Assembly (NCBI GenBank): GCA_964507185.1
Contig: CAZDOY010000028.1
Span: 1-38,914 of the forward strand
Direction of reading: 5' to 3'
Length of the DNA: 38,914 bases
Source of the DNA: CAVRTJ01 sp964507185
Lineage (GTDB): Bacteria; Acidobacteriota; UBA4820; DSQY01
Under the pieces are notes generated by a model. The model was given only the letters and a program-made list of their open reading frames with translations, did not search any database and was not told the DNA's origin. Every line of letters starts with the position of its first letter. Position 1 is the first letter of the stretch. Below, in pieces: positions 20,225-28,668 of this stretch. Made by a program: the position numbers and the translations under genes.

Positions 20225-21043
20225 ATGGGTGACGATAACCGGTTCGCGCGAACCTCCCTTTCCTTCCGGGCCCTTCCGGGGCACATGGGTTGTGTCCTCC
20301 TCGTCCACGGGGTCCTGACTTCTCACCACTACTTCATGGCCCCGCTGGCGGGCCGCCTGGACGGGTTCCGCCTCGTCCTGCCCGACATGCTGGGCTTCGG
20401 GGATTCGGCCGGGCCGGAGGCCCGCTACACCATGGAGGAACACGTGACCTGCCTCGAGGACCTCGTCCAGGCAGAGGGCGTCCCGGAGCCGCTCTTCCTG
20501 GGAGGCCATTCGCTGGGCTGCCTGGTCGCGACCGCGCTTGCCGCCCGCCTGGGCACGCAACGAGTCCGGGGACTGATCTTCATCAATTACCCCCGGTTCA
20601 CGTCGACGTGGCAGATCCACCAGACGCTCCGCCGCGGTTCGCCTCACTACCGCAACGTCACCGAAGGCCTCGCCGCCGTGACGGACGGCGATCTGGTCGC
20701 CGCAGCGGGGTCCATGGTCCAGCAGTTTGCCGCCGTACTGCCGCCCTCCCTCCAGGACGAGGCGGGCCGGACGTCGCCGGAAGCGCTCGCGGGCACCTCC
20801 CAACACTGCCTCTTCGAATACCGGCCCGACCCCGACCTCGACGTCCTCGCGGACCTGCCCATGCTCCAGCTTCACGGGGAGGCAGACCTCGTGGCCCCGC
20901 CGGCCTTCATTCAAGACCGACTGAAAGACTTCCCGAGGGCGAAGTGGAAGCTGTTCACGGACGCCGGCCACCACCTTCTGCACACGCACACGAAATCCGT
21001 GGTCTCCGAGATCCAGAGCTTCCTGAGGGCGAACGCGGGGTGA
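20225..21043 (+). CDS. Alpha/beta-hydrolase fold protein
   Basis: A 272-residue cytoplasmic alpha/beta hydrolase. The oxyanion region is LLVHGVLTSHHYF, the nucleophile elbow GGHSLGC has Ser96, the acid is Asp221 (LHGEADLVAP) and the base is His249 or His250 (DAGHHLLHT). DMLGFGDSAGPE is the typical strand-4 loop. The substrate (ester, lactone or other) cannot be deduced. The frame is open upstream to 20036, but that portion runs through the terminator and palindrome, so ATG 20225 was chosen; the ribosome binding site there is weak. Confidence 0.87.
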   Translation: MGDDNRFARTSLSFRALPGHMGCVLLVHGVLTSHHYFMAPLAGRLDGFRLVLPDMLGFGDSAGPEARYTMEEHVTCLEDLVQAEGVPEPLFLGGHSLGCLVATALAARLGTQRVRGLIFINYPRFTSTWQIHQTLRRGSPHYRNVTEGLAAVTDGDLVAAAGSMVQQFAAVLPPSLQDEAGRTSPEALAGTSQHCLFEYRPDPDLDVLADLPMLQLHGEADLVAPPAFIQDRLKDFPRAKWKLFTDAGHHLLHTHTKSVVSEIQSFLRANAG

Positions 21044-21063
21044 GCGGGCGCATTCCGCGCCCG

Positions 21064-21292
21064 CGGTGAACAGTGACCAAATGATCGAGGAATCAGTCGC
21101 TGGTAGACCCTCTAAGCCCCCATTCCCCCCGCGGATTCAGCCTTCGAAGGTCCGGCATTCACGGTAGCGGCCTTTGCTTGCCAAGGGCCGTTCGGCCGAT
21201 GCTCGCATCGGCCGCTACGAAGGCCTACCGTATGCCGGTTTTCAATCCCAAATTCCAAATCCCAGATCTTCCCTTCCACCTTCTTCCCTCAG
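21064..21292 (+). repeat. Complete composite element: octamers, TTCGAAG, nested hairpin, heptamers
   Basis: Octamers CGGTGAAC, AGTGACCA, AATGATCG, AGGAATCA (21064-21095) are followed by the perfect palindrome CCTTCGAAGG (21141-21150), then inverted repeats GTAGCGGCC (21164-21172) and GGCCGCTAC (21210-21218) enclosing a tighter hairpin CGGCCGATGC-TC-GCATCGGCCG (21193-21214). The linker CTACGAAGGCCTACCG matches the one at 6209-6226. Heptamers AATCCCA, AATTCCA, AATCCCA, GATCTTC, CCTTCCA and degenerate units follow (21244-21292). It fills the space between the convergent hydrolase and DUF393 genes. Confidence 0.75.
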
Positions 21293-21308
21293 CCATTCGG
21301 CCCTAGCC

Positions 21309-21656
21309 TTATTCCAATCTGCAGTGTCTCCGCGCCGCGATGCGGCGATAGGTCCTGTCGCCGAGGAGGGAGACGCCGGGCAGGTAGAGAAGGAGGGCAA
21401 GGGGCCAGGCGAGCGGATTGACCCGGAGGATGCGGCGGAAGGCGGCAAAGCCCCGGTAAACGCGGCCGCGCCGGTCTATGACGTGCATGGCCTCGGCAAG
21501 ACAAGCTTCATCCAAACCCGGGAAGTGCGTTCGGATGAAAGCCTCGTCGGTCATCCCGACGAAGACCAGCCGATGGAACCAGTCCATGGCCTCGGCGTAT
21601 CGTCGTGAATTCCTGCACAGGGGACAGGTCTCGTCGTAGATCACGTGCAGGACCAT
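21309..21656 (-). CDS. DUF393 / DCC-type thiol-disulfide oxidoreductase-like protein
   Basis: A 115-residue protein of the DCC (DUF393) family. The signature is DETCPLC at residues 8-14, giving the thioredoxin-like Cys11-x-x-Cys14 pair. The family's RGRVYRGFAAFRRILR stretch and the hydrophobic LAWPLALLLYLPGVSLLGDRTYRRIA helix follow. Members are predicted redox proteins of unknown substrate, often membrane-associated through the hydrophobic helix. ATG 21656 was chosen over ATG 21662 because GGTGGA is then six bases upstream. It follows the HD-GYP gene by 38 bases on the same strand, so the two are probably cotranscribed. Confidence 0.88.
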   Translation of the reverse strand: MVLHVIYDETCPLCRNSRRYAEAMDWFHRLVFVGMTDEAFIRTHFPGLDEACLAEAMHVIDRRGRVYRGFAAFRRILRVNPLAWPLALLLYLPGVSLLGDRTYRRIAARRHCRLE

Positions 21657-21694
21657 GACCATTCCACCCGCTCGCTCCGCGCCATGAGCATGAG

Positions 21695-23293
21695 TCAGCG
21701 TCTTCCAACCAGATCCCCCGTGAGTCCGAACACCTTGCATTCTATGAAGAGGTCGACCAGGTTGGCGTCCAGCATGCCGTCCTTCGCTTCGGCCATAAGG
21801 ATGTCCAGGGCCTTCTCCTGCGGGACGGCCTTCTTGTAGGGCCGGTCGCAGGCCGTCAGGGCATCGTAGATGTCGGCCACCGTCATGATTCGGGACTGGA
21901 CGGGAATGTCGTTCCCCTTGACGCCGCGGGGGTAGCCGCGGCCGTCGAGCTTCTCGTGGTGGCCGTAGGCGATGGCGGGAACGGCCTTCAGTTCGGGCGT
22001 CCACGGGATCTGCTGCAGGAACTCGTACGTGTGGGTCACGTGGCTCTCGATCTCCAGTCTTTCCATCTCGCTCAGGCTGCCCTTGGGTATGGAAAGTACA
22101 GTCGCCTCGGCCTGGTCGAGAAACGGCGTCCGATTCCCGAACCGGTCCGTGAATCCCGCCGCGGTGATGGCTCGAAGGGTCGCAAAGTCACCATCGGGCA
22201 GAACGGTCGGTTCGTCGGCCCTGAGAATCGTGTTCTGGAAAGCGTCAATGTCGGCGAGGGCCCTTTCCATCTCGCCATCGATGCGCATCAACCGTTCGTC
22301 CCGGTCTGGACCTCCTTCCAGGCTGCAGGCGAGTTTTCGACGAAGGGCGTCCCGCTCGTGGCAGAGCCGGGCCGTCTCGAGGCGGGTCATGATCCGCTCC
22401 AGTTCGTGAGGATAGAGCTTCCTTGCCTTCACCAGAACGTGCTCGCGCACGCCGACCTTTCCGAAGTCGTGGAGGAGCGCGGCATAACGGAGTTCACGCA
22501 TCTGTTCGCGGGTGAACGAAATCGCGGCGAGGGGGCCTTCGGCCCGGTCCACGTGCTCGGCGAGGCCGGTGGTCAGCACGGACACGCGCAGGGAATGGCC
22601 GGAGGTCGTCGGGTCCCGCTGCTCGATGGCCGTCACCGAGGCCTTCACGAACCCCTCGAAGAGTCTTTCGATGTTCGCGTAGAGTTGCTGGTTATCGATG
22701 GAGACGGCCGCGAGACTCCCGACGGCCTGCATCAGGCGCCTGGTCGCCGGATTGAATGGGACGACCTGAGCCTCGACGGTCCCCGGATCGGTCAGCGGCG
22801 CAGAGGGATTCCGCTTGCAATTGATGAGCTGGAGGACGCCGGTGACCTCCCCCCGGTGGTTTGTCATGGGCAGGACGAGCAGAGACTTCGTGCGATAGCC
22901 CGTCTCCCTGTCGAAATCTCTGTTGATTCGGTACGGCGCGCCATCCGGTATGGCGTATGCATCCTCGATTGTCAGCGTGACACCCGTGAGCGCGACGTAG
23001 CCTGCGAGACTCTCTTGCGTGAGCGGCATCTCCGTCGCCTGGAACCGGAAGGCCACGGAGTCGTTCTGCGCGGCCGCGAAGCGGAGCCTGGGCGGCGTTC
23101 CCGCCTCCTCGCCGCCCGGCACCACGATGTACAGGCTCCCGGCGTCGCAGCGGGCGAGCTGGATCGCCTTGCGCAGTATGAGTTCCAGGAGGCGGTGGTA
23201 GTCCTTTTCGGCCGAGAGCGCGATGCTGACTTCCGTGAGGCGGTCGACGATGAAGGAAGGATCGTCCATCGCGCCGGACTTGTCCGCAGCCAT
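21695..23293 (-). CDS. GAF and HD-GYP domain protein
   Basis: A 532-residue cytoplasmic signalling protein. Residues about 15-205 form a GAF sensory domain (AGSLYIVVPGGEE...SLLVLPMTNHRGEVTGVLQLIN). The HD-GYP phosphodiesterase domain, which hydrolyses c-di-GMP, follows with HDFGKVGVREHVL (His275-Asp276), HVTHTYEFL, HHEKLDGRGYP (445-455) and DALTACDRPYK. The spacing between the HD pair and the HHE motif is about 170 residues because of a charged helical insertion (about 300-400; RLETARLCHERDALRRK...GEMERALADIDAFQN). Metal ligands look complete, so activity is plausible. GGAGG lies upstream of ATG 23293, and TATACT on the minus strand at 23322-23327 may be a -10 box. Confidence 0.92.
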   Translation of the reverse strand: MAADKSGAMDDPSFIVDRLTEVSIALSAEKDYHRLLELILRKAIQLARCDAGSLYIVVPGGEEAGTPPRLRFAAAQNDSVAFRFQATEMPLTQESLAGYVALTGVTLTIEDAYAIPDGAPYRINRDFDRETGYRTKSLLVLPMTNHRGEVTGVLQLINCKRNPSAPLTDPGTVEAQVVPFNPATRRLMQAVGSLAAVSIDNQQLYANIERLFEGFVKASVTAIEQRDPTTSGHSLRVSVLTTGLAEHVDRAEGPLAAISFTREQMRELRYAALLHDFGKVGVREHVLVKARKLYPHELERIMTRLETARLCHERDALRRKLACSLEGGPDRDERLMRIDGEMERALADIDAFQNTILRADEPTVLPDGDFATLRAITAAGFTDRFGNRTPFLDQAEATVLSIPKGSLSEMERLEIESHVTHTYEFLQQIPWTPELKAVPAIAYGHHEKLDGRGYPRGVKGNDIPVQSRIMTVADIYDALTACDRPYKKAVPQEKALDILMAEAKDGMLDANLVDLFIECKVFGLTGDLVGRR

Positions 23294-23321
23294 CCCTTAC
23301 ACCTCCACGTTCTGCCCGCAC

Positions 23322-23327
23322 AGTATA
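23322..23327 (-). promoter_or_regulatory. Possible -10 box for the HD-GYP gene
   Basis: On the minus strand the sequence reads TTGTTGGTATACTGTGCGGG about 30 bases before ATG 23293, with a near-consensus TATACT and an upstream TG. No good -35 was seen. Confidence 0.3.
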
Positions 23328-23427
23328 CCAACAAGATGCGCGCGCTACTTGTTCGCGGCGGGGGAGAATCTCGGTGGTCCGCGCTCGACGGTGGGCCCTC
23401 AGATGCCCTTCCGTCTGCCTTTTTTGA

Positions 23428-23469
23428 GATCCCAAATCCAAAATCTCGATTCCCAAATCGCTTTCTCCC
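23428..23469 (+). repeat. Heptamer array (AATCCCA type)
   Basis: Units GATCCCA, AATCCAA, AATCTCG, ATTCCCA, AATCGCT, TTCTCCC follow each other with a strict 7-base period. It lies between the HD-GYP start and the end of the Lcl-domain gene, 14 bases after that gene's stop on the minus strand. Confidence 0.7.
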
Positions 23470-23482
23470 CTGGTCTCGGCTT

Positions 23483-25306
23483 TCACCGCGTGAAGGCATA
23501 GGGAGCGGAAGCCGTTCCGTCGGGGTTCGTAACCACAATGGCCACGGGCGTTCCTTTGGGGCACAGGCTCTTGCAGTGCTTGAGCTTGATCTTCCCGGCG
23601 TTCTTGTAGGCCACCTGCACGGGCACCCCGCCGACGGTCGCCGTGCAGCTCGACTGAAAATTGGTGCCGAGGATCTTGATCCGGAAGGGACTGCCGACCT
23701 TTGTCGCGGAGGTGACAGCCACGGCTTCCGCCACGTCGAAGGTCACGTTTTCGTTCGCGGCCTCCCGGGCAGCGTCCGAAACCGCAAGAGTCGCAGTGTG
23801 CGTGCCCGCCAAGAGCGTGACCGTGACCGACTGGCCGGAGAAAGCTTGTTGATCAATGCTCCACGCATAGCTGTAGGGCGGCGTGCCGCCGGATGCGGAA
23901 GCCGTGAATGTGACGGGGGTGGCGTTCGTAGGATTCTCCGGCGAGTAGGCGACCGAGGCCGACAGGGGCTGGGTCCCGGCTCCGGCGTCGCGCACGAGCC
24001 GCACGAAGTTGTCGATCCGGACCACGTCGCCCTGGGGGCCCCGGCCGTAGGCAGGCCCGTCGTCGCTGCAGCTCACGCCAAGGTAGTAGTCGGTCGGGCT
24101 GCCGCTCTTGGGGTCGCTCCGCTGGGCGCCCGCGCCGTGGACGTCAAGAAGATTGAGGCAGGGCGCCCCCGCGGGTCCCATCCAGCCCAGGGCCCGGCCG
24201 AATGCCACGTAGACGGCCTCCGTGTCCATGCCGCCCGCGGTCTGCTCGATGTGTGTCGTACCCGTCCAGTACCAGGGGTAGTCGGGCTGTCCGCCCTCGT
24301 TCACGATGGGCGTGGCGTCGAAGACCGGGTCGATGGCGGCCGAGTCCGTGGTGTCGGGCGAACGGTCATAGTCGACGATGCTCTGGAGTTCCTTGGCGTT
24401 GGGGAGCCGCCAGTCGTCGTGCCCGAGGTAGTCCTCCGCGTTCTTATCCTGGACCCACTGCAGCGCGGACTCCCAGTCCATACCCGTGCCGCTGTCGGCC
24501 TTGGACCACATCAGGCCCGTGGCCAGGTCCGTGATTGTCCCGTCGCCGTTGTCGACAAAGTCGTTAATGCCGTAGTTCGCATTGCCCCGTACGTACAGGA
24601 CGTAGAAGGTCTTCCCGTCGGGGTAGCCGGGCGTCGAGCCCGTTGGGTAGCCCTTGATGCGGCCGTCGGCGAAGTTCACGCCGAACATGGTTTCGGCGCC
24701 GTTCATTGTCGTGGACACGTACCTGGTGCTGGTGGCGAACTGGGCGTCGATCACCCGGTCTCCCGCCGACGTGTCGCCGTAACCGAAGGCGAAGTAGTCC
24801 GTGTCGATAAAGGGCGTGCCGTCTGAGCCGTCGACGCCCGTGGGGGCGTTTCCGTCGAAATCGATGAGCGAGTACAATTCCTTGATCGTCGGGATCCGCC
24901 AGTCGTCGTAGCCGGCAAGATAAAAGGTCTTCGCGCTCGCGATCGCCTCGTCGTAGGTGAGCTTGTCCTCGGCGTTGATGACGCCGTCGCCGTTCAGGTC
25001 AGGGGTACTCGACCACATGAGCCCCGTGACCAGGTCCGTCACGGTGCCGTCGCCGTTGTCCGCGTATCTCGGCTGGTTGCCGTCGTACTGGGCGTCCTGA
25101 CCGTAGAAGGCCGCGCCCTCTTCGGGCGGCGTGATCTCTCCGCTGTTGTCGTAGGTGTGGGTCTGACCCGTGTCCACGATCGGATAGGTGAGGGCCTGTT
25201 GCGCCGTTGCCGCCGTGGGCCATCCCCCGATGAGGCACGCCAGCACGACAACTGAAAAGACTCCCAGGCCGGCCGGTGCTCGTCTGCAACTTGTGTGCAC
25301 GGTCAT
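23483..25306 (-). CDS. Exported Lcl (DUF1566) domain protein with PKD and IPT-like domains
   Basis: A 607-residue secreted protein. The signal peptide ends near AATAQQ (residues about 32-37). Two Lcl/DUF1566 domains follow, each starting with the hallmark DNGDGTVTDLVTGLMWS or DNGDGTITDLATGLMWSKA and containing DDWRIPTIKEL or DDWRLPNAKEL. A calcium-binding, dockerin/EF-hand-like loop DLNGDGVINAED sits at 103-114 in the first. A PKD-like domain (PVTFTASASGGTPPYSYAWSID) and a C-terminal IPT/TIG-like domain (FRIKILGTNF) follow. The Lcl fold is known from surface proteins that bind host or matrix polymers, so a surface or extracellular binding role is likely. GGAGATG precedes ATG 25306. Confidence 0.88.
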   Translation of the reverse strand: MTVHTSCRRAPAGLGVFSVVVLACLIGGWPTAATAQQALTYPIVDTGQTHTYDNSGEITPPEEGAAFYGQDAQYDGNQPRYADNGDGTVTDLVTGLMWSSTPDLNGDGVINAEDKLTYDEAIASAKTFYLAGYDDWRIPTIKELYSLIDFDGNAPTGVDGSDGTPFIDTDYFAFGYGDTSAGDRVIDAQFATSTRYVSTTMNGAETMFGVNFADGRIKGYPTGSTPGYPDGKTFYVLYVRGNANYGINDFVDNGDGTITDLATGLMWSKADSGTGMDWESALQWVQDKNAEDYLGHDDWRLPNAKELQSIVDYDRSPDTTDSAAIDPVFDATPIVNEGGQPDYPWYWTGTTHIEQTAGGMDTEAVYVAFGRALGWMGPAGAPCLNLLDVHGAGAQRSDPKSGSPTDYYLGVSCSDDGPAYGRGPQGDVVRIDNFVRLVRDAGAGTQPLSASVAYSPENPTNATPVTFTASASGGTPPYSYAWSIDQQAFSGQSVTVTLLAGTHTATLAVSDAAREAANENVTFDVAEAVAVTSATKVGSPFRIKILGTNFQSSCTATVGGVPVQVAYKNAGKIKLKHCKSLCPKGTPVAIVVTNPDGTASAPYAFTR

Positions 25307-25558
25307 ATTACATCTCCATTCGTCTGACTCTGTTGCTCGGTGTCCCTGCAGGTAGGCATTCCGTTGCGCCCGGGCGCGTCGCATACGTTTATCCCGACAG
25401 GACGAGATCGTAAATGGTTTAACCCCGGAAGCCATACACATCCGCTTCAGGGCTTCATACGAAAACTTCAGCTTCACCTCATCTCCCGCTTTTCATACTG
25501 GCCGAGATCAGCGCCGGTATTCGGTTTTTGGTTCAGCGCGCCGGGAGGAGGAGGCTGG

Positions 25559-26383
25559 ATGAAAGAATATGCCTTGGATTTCGACACTGTCATGCGGTCC
25601 TTTACTCATCGTTTCTTCTGCTATGTCCTCTATGCGAAGTACGTGATAAGGAGGCTGCTCGGTCTGGAACTCAAGTGTAAGGAGCCAAGCGATGGTATTC
25701 CCCTGCCCCCGATTACCCTGCGACATAGGGTGCACGGGTCGGTGAAACCTGACGGTTTCTTGCGGGTCGGCAGGACGTGCGCGGCGGACATCGCCTGGCT
25801 TTTGGAGGCCCATGGATACGACCTGCCCTCCTTTCACCGGATCCTGGATTTCGGATGCGGGTGCGGCAGGGTGATGAGGTACTTGCGAGACTATGCACTG
25901 ACCTCTGAGATGTACGGGACAGACATCGATCCGGAGGCCATCGACTGGTGCCGGAAGCACCTGTCCGGCATCCACTTCGGAACCAACGAGAGCTCACCGC
26001 CGACCGAATATCCCGACGAATACTTCGACTTGATCATCGCCATATCCGTATTCACCCATCTCGATGAGGCACTCCAGAATGCTTGGCTTCTGGAGACAAG
26101 GAGGATTCTCAAGCCGGGTGGCGTGCTCTTCGCCACCTTGCTCGGCAGCGAGCTTCTCAGGACCTGTACCGACAAAGCTACGCTCATGGATAAAGGGACA
26201 GGGGTCGTGAGCCGCATAGGAAGGACGGGCGTTTTCAAGACAGATGGATTGCCCGACTTCTACCAGACCACCTACCACCGGCGGGATTATGTGGAACGGG
26301 TATGGAGGCGCTTATTTGATGTCATAAGTTTCGATGAAAAGGCCGTGAACCATCATCAGGATCTCGTCCTCCTGAGAAAGTAG
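25559..26383 (+). CDS. Class I SAM-dependent methyltransferase
   Basis: A 274-residue Rossmann-fold methyltransferase. Motif I is ILDFGCGCGRVMRYL, the acidic end of strand 2 is YGTDIDPEAIDWC, motif post-II is YFDLIIAISVFTHL and motif post-III is ILKPGGVLFATLL, all in proper order. An N-terminal extension of about 90 residues with a hydrophobic segment (FFCYVLYAKYVIRRLLG) precedes the catalytic domain. The substrate is unknown. GGAGGAGGAGG precedes ATG 25559. Base composition is lower in GC than the flanking two-component genes. A 252-base gap on its left holds nothing recognised. Confidence 0.88.
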   Translation: MKEYALDFDTVMRSFTHRFFCYVLYAKYVIRRLLGLELKCKEPSDGIPLPPITLRHRVHGSVKPDGFLRVGRTCAADIAWLLEAHGYDLPSFHRILDFGCGCGRVMRYLRDYALTSEMYGTDIDPEAIDWCRKHLSGIHFGTNESSPPTEYPDEYFDLIIAISVFTHLDEALQNAWLLETRRILKPGGVLFATLLGSELLRTCTDKATLMDKGTGVVSRIGRTGVFKTDGLPDFYQTTYHRRDYVERVWRRLFDVISFDEKAVNHHQDLVLLRK

Positions 26384-26438
26384 TTTAAACTGAGGATGAA
26401 ACCTCGCATGAGGAGGTATCTATCCGTTTGGGGCGCTT

Positions 26439-27125
26439 ATGAGAGCTTTGATCGTGGAAGACGAGGAACGGCTGGGGCGCAACCTGAAGCGCGTTCTGGA
26501 GACGCTTCCGACCTTCACGGCCGATGTCCTCGGCGACGGTCTCGCGGCGTGGGAACGGCTCGGGTCCGGCGAACCCTACGACCTTCTGCTGCTCGACAGG
26601 ATGCTGCCCGGCATGGACGGCCTGACCCTCCTCCAACAGCTCCGGGAGTCCGGCAACCGCATGCCGGTGCTCGTCCTCACGGCCCTCGGGGCCAAGGAAG
26701 AGATCGTCCGGGGCCTGGACTACGGCTGCGACGACTACCTCGTCAAGCCCTACAACACGGGCGAACTGCTCGCCCGCTGCAAGGCGCTCCTGAGAAGGAG
26801 CCAAGAGCATCCGGCGCCCGTGCTTCAGGTGGGGGACCTGCGCATCGACACTCGCACCCATGAGGTCTTACGGGCGGAACGCGTCCTGGACCTTCCCGCC
26901 CTCGAGTACCGGCTGCTGGAATACCTCGCTTACCGCCCCGGCGCGGTGGTGCCCAAGGCGGAGCTTCTGGAGCACCTCTACGACTACAACTGGGAGAAAT
27001 TCTCCAACGTGATCGAGCACTACGTCTGGTCCATCCGGAGCAAGCTCGAGGCCAGAGGCGAAGCGCGGATCCTCCACACGGTCAGGGGAGAAGGTTACCG
27101 CCTGCTAGGCAGGCCCGAACCATGA
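26439..27125 (+). CDS. OmpR-family response regulator
   Basis: A 228-residue two-component response regulator. The receiver domain has the acidic pocket Glu7-Asp8, the phospho-acceptor Asp53 (LLLLDRMLPGMDG), the Thr of VLVLTALG and Lys103 (DYLVKPY). The C-terminal winged helix-turn-helix (about 130-225) ends with the typical ILHTVRGEGYRLL. When phosphorylated it should bind DNA as a dimer. It overlaps the kinase gene by four bases (ATGA), a sign of translational coupling. The ribosome binding site before ATG 26439 is weak. Confidence 0.95.
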   Translation: MRALIVEDEERLGRNLKRVLETLPTFTADVLGDGLAAWERLGSGEPYDLLLLDRMLPGMDGLTLLQQLRESGNRMPVLVLTALGAKEEIVRGLDYGCDDYLVKPYNTGELLARCKALLRRSQEHPAPVLQVGDLRIDTRTHEVLRAERVLDLPALEYRLLEYLAYRPGAVVPKAELLEHLYDYNWEKFSNVIEHYVWSIRSKLEARGEARILHTVRGEGYRLLGRPEP

Positions 27126-28570
27126 CAATGCGCCGGCCGACCCTGTTTCTCCGCCTCCTCCTTCTGACACTCCCCATCGAACTGGCCGTCCTTACGCTCT
27201 TCGCATTCTGGCTGGTCAGGGGAAGCGAAAGCCGCAGCCTCGCCGCCTTCGACGAAAGCACGAGGATTCGGAGCAAGGAGATCCTCGGCGACGTGGCTCC
27301 GGACGCAACGGGAAAACTCCAGGTGGATGCGGGCCTTATGCGCCGTTCGATCGTACCAGGCACGCAAGCGTGCGTCCTCGACGGGGCGGCACGGGTCGTC
27401 TGGGAATCTCCCGCCGGGTGGTTCGGCACCAGCGGATTGCGGCCCCTGTCGAGCCCCGACGCCGAATACGCGGAGACGGTCGTCATCGACGGCAACCGGT
27501 TCCGCGTTCTGGACGCGGCGAAGAGGATTCGCAGGCCCGGCGATACGGACGTCGCCACCGGTCCCCTTGTCGAAGTGCTTCTCGCCACGCCCCTTGCGGG
27601 CATGGAGCGGGCCGACCGCGAGTTCCGCGAAAAGGCGGCCGTTATGGGGGTGCTCCTCCTGGTCATCACCTCCTTTCTGTTGTGGGCGGCCATACGGATG
27701 GGATTGAGACCTGTCAAGGCGATGATGAGACGACTGGAAAACGTCCCGGGGGCCACCGGAGAGGAACGCCTCGACGAAGGCCCGCTCCCCGCCGAGCTGC
27801 GTCCCCTCGCGCGGGAGATAAACGGCCTATCGGACCGTCTGTGGGGGCTGGTCCAAATGGAGAAGCGGTTCAGCGCCGAGGCGGCCCACGAACTGCGGAC
27901 GCCCCTCACCCTCGTGAAGTCGACCCTCGAGACGGCACTGCTGACGGGCGGCTCGCGCGAAGAGCTGGCGCAGGCCCTGCAGGAGGCGCTCGAGGACCTT
28001 CAGCGCCTCGAGAAGACGGCTGACCTCCTGCTTGAGATGGCACGCATCAACTCGCTCCCGGCCGAACGCCCCATGGATTTCGAGCCCGTCGGGCTAGATG
28101 GGCTTCTCCGGAGCCTCGCCGAGCGCTTCGCCCAGGCCGCCGGTGAGAAGGGGCTCCGACTGCGGACGGACCTGCGCGCGGCCTGCGTCGACGGAGAGCG
28201 GGAGGCGCTGGAACGGCTCTTTGCGAACCTCATCGATAACGCCGTCAAGTACGCTTCGTCCGGAGGCGCCGTCACGGTCACCTGCGGCGCGAAAGGCGGA
28301 ACCGTAGAAGCCGCGGTAGAGAACGACGGTCCGCCCGTCCCCGGGGAGGACCGTCCCTACCTCTTCCAACCCTTCTTCAGGGGCCGGTCGGGGCGAGATG
28401 GCCGGGTGCCCGGCGCGGGCCTCGGCCTCGCCATCGTCGCCGCCGTCGCGCGGCGACAAGGGGCCGAGGTCGCGTACGAACCCGGCGACGATGCCGGCAA
28501 CAGGTTCGTGGTGAGGTTCTCCGCGCGGCGTGACGAAAAAAACTACGGTGAGTGTTTCCCCAAGGGCTGA
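27122..28570 (+). CDS. Membrane sensor histidine kinase
   Basis: A 482-residue inner-membrane kinase, partner of the preceding regulator. Transmembrane segments lie at about 9-33 and 173-193 and enclose a periplasmic sensor of about 140 residues. The linker carries a HAMP-like stretch, followed by the dimerisation helix with phospho-accepting His256 (FSAEAAHELRTPL) and the ATPase boxes N (NLIDNAVKYA), F (YLFQPFFRG) and G2 (GAGLGLAIV). The signal is unknown. The last residues (FPKG) and the stop at 28568-28570 lie in a heptamer repeat array, another gene end formed by a repeat. Confidence 0.94.
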   Translation: MTMRRPTLFLRLLLLTLPIELAVLTLFAFWLVRGSESRSLAAFDESTRIRSKEILGDVAPDATGKLQVDAGLMRRSIVPGTQACVLDGAARVVWESPAGWFGTSGLRPLSSPDAEYAETVVIDGNRFRVLDAAKRIRRPGDTDVATGPLVEVLLATPLAGMERADREFREKAAVMGVLLLVITSFLLWAAIRMGLRPVKAMMRRLENVPGATGEERLDEGPLPAELRPLAREINGLSDRLWGLVQMEKRFSAEAAHELRTPLTLVKSTLETALLTGGSREELAQALQEALEDLQRLEKTADLLLEMARINSLPAERPMDFEPVGLDGLLRSLAERFAQAAGEKGLRLRTDLRAACVDGEREALERLFANLIDNAVKYASSGGAVTVTCGAKGGTVEAAVENDGPPVPGEDRPYLFQPFFRGRSGRDGRVPGAGLGLAIVAAVARRQGAEVAYEPGDDAGNRFVVRFSARRDEKNYGECFPKG

Positions 28571-28610
28571 GGGCTAAAGCCTATGGCATAAAGGGAATAC
28601 GGCATGCAGG
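28562..28610 (+). repeat. Heptamer array (AGGGCTA type)
   Basis: Units AAGGGCT, GAGGGCT, AAAGCCT, ATGGCAT, AAAGGGA, ATACGGC and ATGCAGG keep a 7-base period. Shifted by one base, the array aligns with the one at 11148-11196: AGGGCTA, AAGCCTA, TGGCATA, AAGGGAA, TACGGCA against AGGGCTA, AGGCCGA, AGGGCAA, AAGGGAA, GACGGCA. It sits between convergent genes and contains the kinase stop codon. Confidence 0.7.
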
Positions 28611-28668
28611 AGGCCGTTGCGGTGAAGGACCGGCCTTCATCGCCTTTCTTGCTGCTTCGCCGCATGCC

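Noticed and set aside
21956..24826. 956-codon plus-strand open frame
   Set aside because: It is antisense to the HD-GYP and Lcl genes, spans the space between them including a repeat array, and shows no protein motif.
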